Assembly: GCA_905397405.1 (NCBI GenBank)
Contig: CAJPVJ010000043.1
Location: forward strand, 1-53,960
Length of the DNA: 53,960 nucleotides
DNA from: Oppiella nova
Taxonomy: Eukaryota > Arthropoda > Arachnida > Sarcoptiformes > Oppiidae
Direction: 5' to 3'
A program made the position numbers and the translations under genes. Position 1 is the first letter of the stretch; the number at the start of each line of letters is the position of its first letter. The notes beneath the pieces were generated by a model, which had not been told where the DNA came from, ran no database searches, and saw nothing but the letters and a program-made list of their open reading frames with translations. Of the stretch, positions 1 through 13,300 are shown piece after piece.

Positions 1-338
1 ACATGCTCCCCATCAGTGGCCAAAAATATATTAGCGCCGACTGTACTGACACCGGCCCTCGTGAACGCCGTCAATCCCTCCATAATACCGGCCCTGATAT
101 CGGTAGAGCCACTACCCATTTGAGGAACAGTAGCTATAATGGTGTCTCGAGTTTCCCGGTTGGATATACGTGTGAGGGCGTGAACTGACCAGGCTCGTTC
201 ATTAAATAACACAATTCCTACTGAATTGCCGTCAGATATGCGTTCAATGAAGCGTTTAGTCTCCAGTTGTAAGGTCTGACACTTGGCACCGGACATAGAC
301 CCCGACACGTCCAACACAAACACTGTCCGGTCACTCAT
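1..338 (-). CDS. vWA-domain protein, first coding exon (gene G, cut by window edge)
   Basis: Translated from an ATG at 338 down to the window edge, this gives about 112 residues of a von Willebrand A domain. The MIDAS metal-binding set is intact: DVSGS about ten residues in, a Thr in GSTDIRAGIMEG, and the ATDG aspartate near the edge. The nearest relative here is gene E (19333-17529), whose downstream exons resemble the C-terminal part of CLCA (calcium-activated chloride channel regulator) proteins. No signal peptide or CLCA metalloprotease domain precedes the vWA; the domain starts right at the Met, so the product is probably intracellular unless a leader exon lies upstream. It is divergent from gene A, with about 1 kb between start codons. 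The rest of the gene lies left of the window. The vWA identity is secure; the CLCA link is by paralogy. Confidence 0.8.
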   Translation of the reverse strand, partial: MSDRTVFVLDVSGSMSGAKCQTLQLETKRFIERISDGNSVGIVLFNERAWSVHALTRISNRETRDTIIATVPQMGSGSTDIRAGIMEGLTAFTRAGVSTVGANIFLATDGEH

Positions 339-1350
339 TGTTTAGTGATTAATAACCTGGATAATAAATTAATTTTTAAATATCTCAACATTTTAAAATT
401 ATACTTACTATGTTTGGGTTATTTTTGGCAAATAAGGTATTGATTTCTAGTAATATTTAATTTTTGTGAAACAGATTTTAACACATATTTGTAGTGTTAG
501 TCATAATGTGTTATTAAAATCAAAGTTCAGTATTATTGATGAGTATTATTTTTATATCTATGAAATATAATACCTGTCTGAATGCAAGTGAATACAAAAA
601 CACCAGTTTTTTAGTACCAGTTATTTAGTAAAGAGTTATGTTATCGGCATAAATGTTAATTTTTATAATTAATATTATTATGAGAGCTTATTATGATTAA
701 CTAGCTCAAACTGTATAACTGAGAATATAATATGTATCTATGGGCACCAGACATAGATATATGAATTGATTGTATGAGTAATAAACAAGGTATGAATACA
801 ATTATATTTTGATAATAGTGATTTTTAAATTTTATATTAATTAAGAATTTAAAACTTTTTTATTATAATTACTTATTATAATACAATTATAACTACTATT
901 TATAATTATTTTTACCTTTATTATTGTGCAATATGGGAAAAATATTAAGTAAGTAGTAATAAGTAAGTAGAAGTAGTAAGCAAATAGTAAGTATTAATAA
1001 ACTTTTTAGAATATTTAGTTTTTTATTTGTTGATAGTTTTGTATTAATTTAGTTTTACTTAATATTATATAATACTTACTATTTATATTAAAAATCTTAG
1101 ATTTATGGTAAACAATACTATTGATGAGAATCCAATAAGTTATCCACAATATTAAATAATGTAATTTTGTACTAATGTTTTTGAATAAGTAGTAACTAAT
1201 AATTTAACTTAATTAATAATTATTTTATAAATTTAATTTAATTTTATAATTATATACAATTTACTAATTATGTTAAAAAAATAAAATTTTTAAACATTAT
1301 TAATTAACTATATTTACCAGGCAATTATAAATAGGAGCACCACGATTAAC
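339..1350. promoter_or_regulatory. Divergent intergenic region between vWA gene G and gene A
   Basis: About 1 kb of very AT-rich DNA separates two start codons facing away from each other, so promoters for both genes must lie here or in leader introns. A short stretch after an AACTCAAACTGTA-like motif (about 700-760) resembles pieces of the intergenic DNA before genes B and C. A good 3' splice site ends at 1320 (TTTACCAG), 30 bases before the gene A ATG, and equivalent sites precede B, C and D, which suggests an intron in the 5' leader. A GTAAGTAGTA-like simple repeat lies at about 947-992. No protein-coding signal was seen. Confidence 0.5.
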
Positions 1351-4300
1351 ATGACAAACTATAGGATTGTGGATTTGATCGGTGATCAATTTCACCTCAA
1401 TAAACCAAACGTTGAGCGCATATTGACCAAGATCAATGGAAATGAATGCCATGAAATAGCCATCATATCGGTGGTGGGCCCACACTTCGAGGGCAACACA
1501 TTTACCGTAAACCTTATACTAAACAGTTTGCAACGGGGTGACCAGGGTGGCGATTGGCCTAACTATATCATTATTAGACGTGACTACGGATTCATAAACA
1601 ATTGCCCCGAACCGGAAACTAGCGATGATCAGGCTAAATGTTCAGGCATTGATATGTGGAGCGAACCTTTGATAATTGAGCATGATGGTCGCAAAATAGC
1701 AGTTTTACTGATTAATCTGCAGAATTATCAGTATAATTTTGAGGACTATTTAAGTAATAGCTCATTATTGCGTGTGTTCCGGTTCATATCACAAATCTCT
1801 ACCGTTTTTATAATAAACCAAAAGCGTGCAAACCTTAATGTAAGTTATTGCGTGTTATGATATAGCATTCAAAAGGTGCAGGTTAACTTTGCCTTTATAA
1901 TAAACATTACGGCTACGAATCCTATGATAAATTTATATGAAGTTTGTAAACTAATGTTGATTCATTATGAACAATAAATACATTAGCACCACTAGTGTTA
2001 AACATAAGTTATTCAAACAGTTAGTTGCTCATAAGTTTTATTTACCAGTAACAAAATAGTAACTGTGTCCCTTGAAATAAATTTATTTCCTAGATCCATC
2101 ACTAGAATGCACACATTAATACAACTTATCGCTCCTAGCATTAGTCACATGAAAGCAGAGTTTATACATACTTTTTGACTACTGATCATTTTTCAATTAA
2201 TTACTACAAGAATTAAATTTAAAATTTTAATCAATAGGCACCTTATCGCGCTAATGTGAAAGGTCCGCACGTATTTCAGTTTTCGTTCTACGAGACATTA
2301 GTCGATGTCATAGAGTTTTGGGAGATATTTGACAATGGTCGATCGCCCATTGATTTTAAGCCAAAACTTAAACAGTTTAAAGAATCCCAAGATTTTGAAC
2401 AAGAGGTCAATACACACAGCGCTCATTTGGTTGCCTGTCCCACGAGCGCCGTTAGACAAGTTGATTGGAAAGTGGCCGAATTGAACCGGGATTATGTCTG
2501 TGAAATTACCAATTTCATAAAATTTAACATCCTTAATGCTTATAATTGGCAATGGGGCAAAACATACAAAAGTTCATGTTCAGTTATGGACTATATTGTA
2601 AATAGAGTAACTATCTATAATGGTAATGATAGTATTGAAAACCCCTTAACTGACCTGGCAATTAAAACTGATGACATGGCCTCACCTCGTACTAATATTG
2701 TACTTGAAACAAACCTGGATGAATTCATAATTAATCATAATAGTGTACGACAATTAACACAGACCGAGAAAGATAATGCAATTGACCATGACAAGATTAT
2801 TAATAAACAGAAAAATGCCAATGCTATTTTTGACACACCAAATATCAAACGGTTTTTGACTGGCTCACAAATCAAGCAACCAATATCGTTACCGAATGAA
2901 CACCAGACTGATACTAGCCTAAAAAGTACTGGCTATAAAACATCAACAACACCTAAAATGGATAAACCTACCTATGCCAAAGTAGCAACACAGCAGTATA
3001 CCGATGCTAACACTAAAAGGGAACTAGACAATTTTTGTCAAAAGCTATTGATTAAATACAAACAAAATGTTATAGACCATTTAGAAAACGTGGAATCCGA
3101 CATAAATCAAGCCTTAGAAATGGCACACATTTCAGTGAAATCTAAATGCATGGATGAGTTTAATACAGTCCCACTGAAGGGGAACTACATGTACACTAAA
3201 CTGGTCCATGATTGTAGGCAATCTATGGAAAAGTCAATGGATTTAGAAAAATCATATTTTATGATAAAATACGAAAATTGTATCAAAATTGGCGAACAAT
3301 TGATGAATGAAATGATGAAAAGTTTTTCGGATTTGTTTCGACAGAAAATTAACGAAAACTTCAAACACTATATAAAAGCCCAAAATTTAAACCAAATATA
3401 CGAACCGACGGCCAAAGCAATTCTCAAATCGTTTGAGTCCAGGTCTATTGAATTGAAAAGTTTGACAACATTTTATTCAACAAAATTACGGCAATTAATA
3501 GACGACCGGAAAGAAATTTACGCCGAATTTAGCGATACCTACGACACATTTGTGGACAGTTGTGAGCGGCTGTGCGGACGGGACGAGTATCCCATAAATG
3601 ATGGCCATTTGAGAGACTATTTACTCGAAAAGTCGATAATTGTGGACACATTTAGAGGCGACAAATATTTGTGCGATAAATACGATGAGTTGACTGCAAA
3701 TGATATTCAAATATATGAGAGAAAGATATCCGAAATTAATGATAAAAATAAGGATATAATCATTAAATGCATGAAAAATGCTCACGATTTATATGCCGAT
3801 AAAATGTCCGAATTACTAAGTTCAGGAACATTTAGTGATGAAATATTTATGCAAAAATATGCCGATACATACGATACTATTTGTTTTACTATTACGCAAG
3901 ATATACCAATAAAGGAAAACAAACAAGGTGTAATTAACAAATGTCAAATGGATATCAAGGATATGTTCTCAAAACTATACCAAGCTCAATCGCGTAGGAA
4001 TCAAGAGAATCATAAATTTGTCGAGAATTTAATGAATGAGACAACGGCTGAACTATATAAAGAATATTCTGTAAGAATATCAGATAAACTAGCTAAATGT
4101 GTTTATCTCCCAGATGACAAATTTGAACAAGTACATAATAGTGTGCTGGATCAATTATGGCCAATTCAAGAAAAATTAATATTTGTTCACAAAAATCGCT
4201 TCAGTGATAATTATTTATGGGAAACAATTCATAGAAATAAGGAATTTATTAATAATAATATAAATCACGCGAAAGACAAATACAAACACAAAAATGATTT

Positions 4301-7300
4301 GAAAAAATTCAAATCCCATTCACTTGTCATGCAATTTAATGACAAACCTATTGGCGCTTATTATGATAGGTCAACGAAAACAGGAATAAATGTACAGGGT
4401 CATAATGGAAATAACAATGTCAATTGTATCGCGTTTGATGGCAATCGTATACTCTATGGCAGTAAAGCAAAGGCATACCTAAATGGCAACGTCTATGATA
4501 TCAAAGATATTATGGGACGCTATATACCGGATGATGAAAACCTAAACAAATATGGATTTAAAGTAATCAATAAACATCCCGTAAAAGTAAGGCTCGTATT
4601 CACAGACACGGCTCAAGCGAGTGTCGACTTAAACGTCGAGTCCTTATTTGCGTTACAAGTATTGGACATGAAATCCAGGGCTGAGACACAGTTTGAAAAC
4701 TATATGCAAAACGTGTTAATCATTGTCCCCACAAAGTATACATTGCGACAAAAATTAGCCGTAAAGGATGCTGCAAATATTGCAGGATTTGAGCATGCTC
4801 ATATATTGTCCCAGATGAGTGCAGCGGCCATTGATTTCGGATTTAACTCGAATTGTTATTCAAGAGATACTGCAATCCATGAGGTACTGATCATTATGTT
4901 TACACAAAACGAGTGTGAGCTAGCTCGTATTGAATACATTGATCATAGTGTCAAATACTTGGCCTATCATTGCGCCGATACCCATGGTGAATATTCTGTA
5001 ATTGGCAAAAATATTTCACAGTGGTTGTCAAAAATACTTGAAGGTGCTAAACGCAAAAAGTTGTATGACTGCCTTATAACAGGTACATTTAATTTATACC
5101 TATACTTCATGTTAATAGTGTAATAGATTTATTTTATTAAATTTAATATCAAGGTGATTTGGACAAAATTCAAAATTATGATTTAATGTCCGCCCTAAAA
5201 CATCGTTGCTCACAAATCATCACTAATGATATAACCATCAGCACTACTAGGGGTGGTTTGCAATACATAACCCATTACGACGCTTACAATAAAATGATCC
5301 AGATAAATGGTGTAGCTATGCGCGACATAATTTGTAACGTCTATTTGAACGATGGAAAAGGTTGGACAAGCGAAAATATGCTGACTGCCAACAAATTGCC
5401 CGACACAAATCCGAGGGTGTCATTTAAGATGACCAAGGATGTTAAATTTCCCATTAGCGTGAACATCAATGACAGCCTTCGTAAGGTTGTCAAGCGATAT
5501 ACAGTTAATACTTTACCTGAACATAATAAACCATGGAAGAAGTTGTATATATTTCTAACTAAGGATCTTGGTTACGAACATGAATTTAATTTCTCAATTA
5601 CGGCTAAAGTGTCAGACAATAGTCCAGGTTTTCGTGATATAATTTTAATTGAATTGCCGTATAGTCTAACTGGAACGCAAAAACATGAGCAAGCACAATT
5701 GGTGGCCAGCTTGGCAAAATTGAAAGACCATGATATAACAGAAAGTAAACCGAGTGATTTAATGGATTTTGATAATCATTATGACCCACAAAAGTCTTCA
5801 ACATCAATGCCAACAACTATTATAATTAGCGATAATGAGCTTGAACAATTTGTCAATCAGTTGGTCGATGATTACAAAAATTCTATATCTATTAAAATGA
5901 AATCTGATGAATACAACGAACAGAGCTATGTAGAAAATGCAACAATTATAAAAAATGAACTTGAACAAAAGTATAAAGCTACCTTTATTTGCAAACAGCC
6001 TAGAGACTTAATCAAGACTTACCACATAATATTGATAGAATTTTTAAATAATGAGGACATTGTTTTTAAGGCCATTATCAGAGAAAATTTGGAAAAGAAA
6101 TATCTGAATGTGATCGAGATTTGTGTCAAAGAATTCAATGATAATATGAAAATTGAAATAGGTGCAGAAATTAATAATAATGGTATGAATAATAATTTTA
6201 ACTCGATATTTACGCGCGTTAATAACGATACGATTAAGCGTTTTAATGATTTGTCAAAAGACTTACCACAAACTAATGTCCAAATATACCGGGCTGAGTT
6301 AACCACCAATATCAATACGTGTGCCGATAAATACCGGCTCCTATACGAGTGTAACGAAAAGTACCGCAATACTTGTAGCAGAAAAATAAAGACCGATTGG
6401 TTTCTCGATAACAATAAACTGACCGAGTTACAATCCGACGTACAACTACCACAAATTGTGAAAGACAATCAATATTTATTGGACTATTTAAAAATAATGT
6501 ATACTAAAACATGTTTACATTTTAAACAACTATTAGAAAAAATTCACCAAGATGAAAAGCAAATTGCTAACAACGCTGTTGAGCTGGCAGTTAAACAATA
6601 CCAAGACATTTTTAAAAGAATATTCAACTCGAAATATTATACATTGTCAAATATGAATATTATTAATGAGAAATTGACTGACAAAATCGCTAATATTTTA
6701 CAAAGGTCATGCATTTTTAATCCGCTCCAAACAAACCTGGTACAATATTGTGTGGATTCTTTTCATGCAAAAACTAATGTCATTTTCGAAAATTTATGCG
6801 CTAATTATTCTGAAAACATATCAACATTATTTACCATGATCAATGATATTAATCGGAATATGCATCGCAAGTTTTGCCAAGCCGTGCGCAAACATATGAC
6901 CGGAAAATTCATCAAGATCGACTCGTTACAGAAAACGCTTGAAAACGAAATGACCGTAAATATGGCCGACCAAAAAGCAACCATAACTGTATTAAAACAG
7001 GACGACTGGGAGGACACACTCGTTGAAAATATCTTGGCTAAAAAGGGGCAAAAACTCAAACTCACCTTGTCTAACCAGATTCACCAGTATAAACTGGAAA
7101 ACTTTCGAAACGCTAAGGACTCTGTATATTTATGCGTATATCTTGGGAGCGACATTTTGATAGGCACCTACTTTGATGGCAAAGTCAAATATGTGCCTGA
7201 TACCAACAATGGCAGCAATTATATCGACAATTGTATCGCTTATAAAAACACGTTTATATTCGGATCGAAAGCCAAAGAGTATTTGACGGATACTTACGGC

Positions 7301-8836
7301 TCATTCGACATCAAAGACCTCTTATGGAAGGATGAAGCGGACGTCTCGGAGCTCCAAAAGTATCCGTTTATGGATTTGACTACAGGTCCCATAACCCTTA
7401 ATCTTCCCTCAAAAAAGGACCCAGGTATGGCATACAGAATATACATTGAAACATTAGTAGCCCAACAGGTGCTAGACATTAAACACGCGGCGGAGTTACA
7501 GATAAAAGGGGCCGTACGTATGGCTGTGCTTACGGTACGTACGGATTATCGAATCAGACAGAGGGCTATACTCAGAGATGTGGCTAAAATAGCAGGGTTC
7601 GAAACGTCGTACGTAATTACCGAGATCACCGCAGCCGCCATGGCCTATCTTATCGATAAAACAAGTATGTCCAAGGAAATTATCATGGTATTCGCGCTTG
7701 ACCATGATCATTGCGACTACGCTCTAATAAGATTAACCAATACCTGCATTGAATACCTGTCCTATGGGAGTCACTCTGTTGCTACAATAATGGGGTTTGG
7801 CACTTGTAGCTTTTACCCCATAATCATCGACTATATCACTAATGATATGTCTATCAAACAATTATCTGAAACTGATTTGTCGAAAATCCTGGTCGTCGGT
7901 CAATCTGATAGACTAGTGGACCTAAAAACTTGTGTATCGGATCATTTCGCACCCAAACCCATATTATACGACTGTCCCCCGCGGGATATCATTGCCAAAG
8001 GGACGGCATATTACGGACAGATGTTAGAGAAACGACTGGACACTATTGAGATAAAGGAAGTGGTCAAAATGCCCATTAATATGCTAGTACATATTAATAA
8101 TAGAAATGTACAATACAAATTGATGGAGCAAAATGTAAGCGTGTTCGTCTATCGCAAAATAGCTGAAACTAATATTAAAGTGAACGGGGAAAGTTTTCCC
8201 ATACATATTTCAATCACGGAGGGCGATGAACAGATCAAGTTGTTTGTGGTCGATAGGCCTCCACCGGCCACGTGGTCGCAGCCCATCGGAAAATTGGCCG
8301 ACAAAATTTATCCCTGGAATACCCTTCTAGTGACCCATCACATGGACCAGGACACATTGGATATACACTTTAGCGCCATATTGAAAGCTAAAACAGGCGA
8401 TCAATCGATTAGTCTAATCGATACCAAAGTCAGACTAAGCTCCACAGATATCGATGGTCAGCGTAGTATAATAAATAAACTCGGTACTTTTAAATTGGCA
8501 CCAGATGTACAGAATAAATGTATGGATACTATATCTATTCCGAGCACCAGTTCTGGACAGGTATTACACGAAATAAGGTCTGTGCTCAACAAACAGGTTG
8601 ACACAAATAGGATGACAACACCAGGTGATGAGTTCAGCGCGTTTTGCACCGGTATTCGGAACAGACTGGACAGTAGTACTGATGTATTTCACCGGAAAAA
8701 GTCTAAACTTTTGGATAAACTGACCGCAAGTGAGGATATTGTCCGAAAAGATGGCAAACAATTAGATCAACAAAAGCGAGAAATAATTGAAATGATTACT
8801 ACATATAAGCTCAGAGATAAACTGATCCCGGCATAA
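1351..8836 (+). CDS. Giant pseudo-GTPase / double pseudo-Hsp70 protein (gene A)
   Basis: Three exons (1351-1839, 2238-5082, 5154-8836) join in frame through GT..AG introns into 2,339 codons including stop. Order: residues 1 to about 280, a degenerate atlastin/GBP G domain (GPHFEGNT at 43-50 replaces the P-loop, DxxG is now INLQN, RD is lost); a Lys/Glu-rich helical stretch; about 856-1270, Hsp70-like module 1; a second helical stretch; about 1766-2204, Hsp70-like module 2; a charged tail. Module 1 keeps an Hsp70-type NVLIIVPTKY strand and KDAANIAGF helix, but DLGTT became QFNDK and DFGGGT is gone; module 2 is equally degenerate. ATP or GTP hydrolysis is therefore unlikely, and a scaffold or binding role is inferred. 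Long intact frames with conserved spliced phases argue for a working gene. Paralogs: B (20248-27868) and C (46135-52791). Confidence 0.8.
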
Positions 8837-10319
8837 ATCTTTTATATAAAATTAAATTTTTAATGTTATTTGGTATAACATTTTCTATATAATTAATCTT
8901 TTTAAAAATTGTTATAATTATAAGGAATATAAAATTTACTTTTTAATTATTTTTAATTTTGAAATAAGTTGTTATATTAACAAGCAAACTTAATATCTAA
9001 GTTACATTAGCTTATTTGCTTCTTAACATTAAGAGCTTATTTCAAAAAATTAAATTTTATATTAAAAAATAATCCTATCTCTAGTTATTATATATAACTT
9101 TTTTAATCATCTAATTTTATAAAATATTAATTATAATTTTCAAACAAAAATATGCTTATTTTAAATATTATATTAATTTTTAAAAATATAATTATTTTAA
9201 TTATTAATTTTTGTTAAACTTTGTATTTGTTAATTTTAATAAAAATATAAATCTCATAATATTGATTGTAATTTGAAAAATTATTTTATTAAAAAATATT
9301 ATTAAATAAGAAATTTCAAATTGTATATTAAATAATTTATTAGCATCATATTATTTAACACTACAGAATAAACATTTATTATATTACAATCATACTTAAA
9401 ATATTTTGCATTACTATACAAATACTAAAAATTATTTTATACAAGTAAAATACATATTTATCTGTTAGTGAAAGTATATTTCACTTTATAATCAGTTGAT
9501 TAAGTGTTTTGACTGCAAAATAGGTGCTCATATCGTATGACATTAATAATAATAATAGTTTTGTCTATCCATTTAAAAATACACTGAATTCAATATATTC
9601 ATACATTTGTAAACATTAATAAATTTAATAATATAAAAATATAGTAATAGAAATATTAATTATATACAAATACTATTAATTAAATGCTATTATTTGAAAA
9701 TTAAAATTCCCATACTTTCTATAATAATTATATTTTTGCCATTTACAAAACTTCCGAAAACTTATTTTTAAAATATAATTTTTATTTCATAATGTTGTGG
9801 AAATAATATTAGATGTAGGTAGCAAATATTTTTTACTCATAGTGTAAAGTTTAACTACTGTTCTATAACCAAGTTATTTTATTTTATTTAAGTAATATTA
9901 ATTTTACAAGATTATCAAAATTAACTAATAAGTTACAACTTTTATATACAGCATTATAAAAAATTTTAATATGTTTTGTTAATGGCAAATAAAACTTTTA
10001 ATGTATTATAATTTATTTATAAATAAACTTTTAAGAAAGCTACCTTGGTAGTCTCGTAATTATATATTAAATATTATGTTACATGAAATGAAAGTTCTTT
10101 GAAATATAATGATATTTAAAACCCTATGCTATGACTAACACTTAACTAGTTTTGATGATTGGTGTCTAAAAATCAAACAATTTTCATAACACTTATTATG
10201 CATTCATATCAGTGTTTATGATATTGTGTACAATAACTGAGACTTTTAACATTAATGATTAAATAAATAAATGCTTTTGTCATAAATTATCATATATTAC
10301 AATTGCTATAAACAGAAAA
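8837..10319. other. AT-rich spacer between genes A and D
   Basis: About 1.5 kb of almost pure A+T sequence with many short T- and A-runs. No coding frame, RNA gene or clear inverted-repeat element was recognised. It must contain the 3' end of gene A and the promoter of gene D. A 3' splice site (TATAAACAG, ending 10315) sits five bases before the D start codon and suggests a leader intron. Confidence 0.5.
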
Positions 10320-13300
10320 ATGGACCCGGTGTTAATCATAGACATTGTGAAGGTGTCCGGTAGCGACAAATGCAAATATGAACTAAATAAGCCGGGTCTG
10401 GATGGCATACTGGCCAAAGTTGAGGACAGGCGGGTGGCCCTCGTAGTTGGTGTGGGAAAGGCAGGTGAGGGCAACTCATTCCTGATGAACAAGATTGGAC
10501 GCCATCTTATTAATAGCAAAAGGTTTTGCCGATCAATGGGCGGGTACGACATGGATGAGTGTCTGTCCGATGACACCGTTATAATTCCCGACCCCAGCGA
10601 ACCATTATATGGTATTTATCATTATATAAATGTATATTTTTAAGTACCTGGTGCCTTAAAACAAACCCCTTATCCTGGATTATTTATGAATTGAAAGTTT
10701 TTTCACTCGAAAGTAATGAAAAAACTTTCAATTCATAAATAATCCAAAATGTTGGGTTTGTTTTATAGCACTAGTGAGAAAAATAAACTTGGTAATTGTG
10801 ACCTTTTATGGTATAAGAACACAGTATCTCTTATTTTATAAGCCTAACCCTCTATGCCATAGGTTTCGAGTGGAATACAGAGATGAATAGTCAGACCACT
10901 CGCGGGATTTGGTTTTCGCAGCCCTTTATTGTCCACAAATCCAGTGGCGAAGAGGTGGCCATCATTTTGGTGGACACCCAGGGATTGTATGACGGATTCT
11001 ACGATGAGAGGGATTGGTCTACAATTGTAGGCCTGAGTCTACTTATGTCATCGACACTTATATTCAATGTAAGCAAAGATCTCGGAGAGGATATTCTCCC
11101 AAGAATACACTCATTCTTCGACTATGGACTCCAAGCCCTGAACTTAATCGGGGATACTGTTGATGGGAACGGGAGGAAACCCTTTCACGATGTTGTAAGT
11201 TTTGATTTATAAGATTATGATTAATTTAAACCTTATACACTTTATAGCTAAGTTTTTTAATATGTTGCTGTAAAAAAATAAGTCTTTGGATTATTTTTTG
11301 ATTTAAAGTTTTTTCGTTATTTGAAAACTTTCAATTCACAAATAATCCAAAACTCTAGGTTTGTTTCGCAGCATCAAATGTAATGCATTATATAAAATAT
11401 TTTAAATATTGATATATGCGGATGAAATTTAAAATAAATGAGAAGAAATATTGCCGGAAAGTTAAAATGGATTTATTATTAGTATAGATTACAAGTTTAT
11501 AAAGTTGTACTTAAGTAACATATATATAGTTTGTTACTTATACTAATAATCAATCCTTTTTAACTTTCAAGCAATTTTTCTTCCCACTTATTTTAAAAGT
11601 CTTCCACTAATTTAAAATTAATCATTATTAACAGTATAACAGTGTATTACTAGTATATTGCTAGCGATAGGATACTTTAATTGAAATATTTAAAATTTGT
11701 AAATATCGATGCATTTTATTTTGCTAAAAACTTAAACACTTTTACATACTTAATTTTAGGTATTTATGATCCGGGACTGGACCCGTCGGGACCCGCCCTA
11801 CGGACTAGAAGGGGGTCAGAACTACCGGAACGCAAAATTTGAGATTAAAGGCGACCAGAGGGCTACAGCCAAACAGTCGCGACAAATGATTATTGACAGC
11901 TTCGAGAGCTACCAGTGCTTTCTGATGCCCAGCCCGGGACTGGTAGCCGTGAACGGCGAGTCCGGGTTTAACGGTAGTGCCAATCAATTGAGTGATGATT
12001 TCAACACAAAAGTCGATGAGATTTGTAAACATCTCTTAAATGCCGACTCAATTAAAGTCAAAACTATTAATGGTAGACCAATTAGTGGTGGTGAGCTAGC
12101 ACGGTTTTTCGATGACTGTGTTAAGATTTTTAATAGCGACAAAATGCCCAGGGCCAGTGATAGTGTTGAGACCAGGCATAGAGCTACCGATCTTAAACTT
12201 ATTAATCAATTAAAGGTATTTAGTATTTTAATTATATTTAGTTAATGTTTCATATTTATTTTCAGATAGTTTTATAATAAATTAATAAATATAAATATTA
12301 TATTTTAATATCTAAATAAAAAAATTTAATAATTTTTTAGCACACATTAAGAATTTACTTTAAAATATTTAAAATATTTATTATAAGATTTAATGATTAT
12401 TTGTTTGACAATAGGATGAGTACGTGAATGAGATGGCAATCCTATCTCTGGACAAACCATTCAGTGGTCGGACACAACTCACCGCACAATCGGACGACTT
12501 GATAGACAGTATTAAAGCGAAGTTCAGTTTCCATAAGAAGTCCACCGATGAACCTGTGGTCCAGGAGCTGACGGCACTGTTAGCCCAAACACTGGACACG
12601 GCTTTCCAGTCAATATACACCGAGAATGAGAACCGAAGGCTTACGACTACTAACGATATGATCACTGAATTGGTGGACGAGTTTAAGGCGGATATCAATG
12701 AACACATTACTCCCGATGACTACATCAGTGATCATACTTTAGCCAAAATAGTGGACACAAAACGGGAACACATTATCTATAGGTTTGACATGTTTTGTGC
12801 GGTTGAGTCGCAATTGTTTGACTCACATAAGCAAAGGGTATACAAGTTTTGCTATAATTTGATATTTCTTTTTAATGAATATTTTGTATTTTGTTTATCA
12901 GTTATTGAATCAAATCCAAAGCGAGTCCAATGTTTTCATCGCTAATAATAATCAACGGAATCAACAGTTAATTAGCACTTATGAAAAGTGTTTGGCAACA
13001 CTTAAGACAAGTTATGAACAGGTACATTTTACACATTTTTATTTAAATTGTTCATAAATATTTAAAATAATTATTAACTTAAAATTACTTAATTTTGAAT
13101 ATTTTCATAACTATATATAAATTAAACTTTTACTTTATTCAGAAAATGAACGAGTTACTTGAAGATCCTACAAAATATTACGATGACCAGGAACTGGATA
13201 CACTAAATACTAGTATACAGGTTGATTTAATCATGACCTTTAACACCAAGGATGCCCACACCGACGTGGTGCCCATAATGCCCTACAAAGACTCCCTATC

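Noticed and set aside
6019-6468. 149-codon minus-strand frame within gene A
   Set aside because: Lies opposite the intact helical coding exon, with no recognisable domain; its composition mirrors the sense strand.
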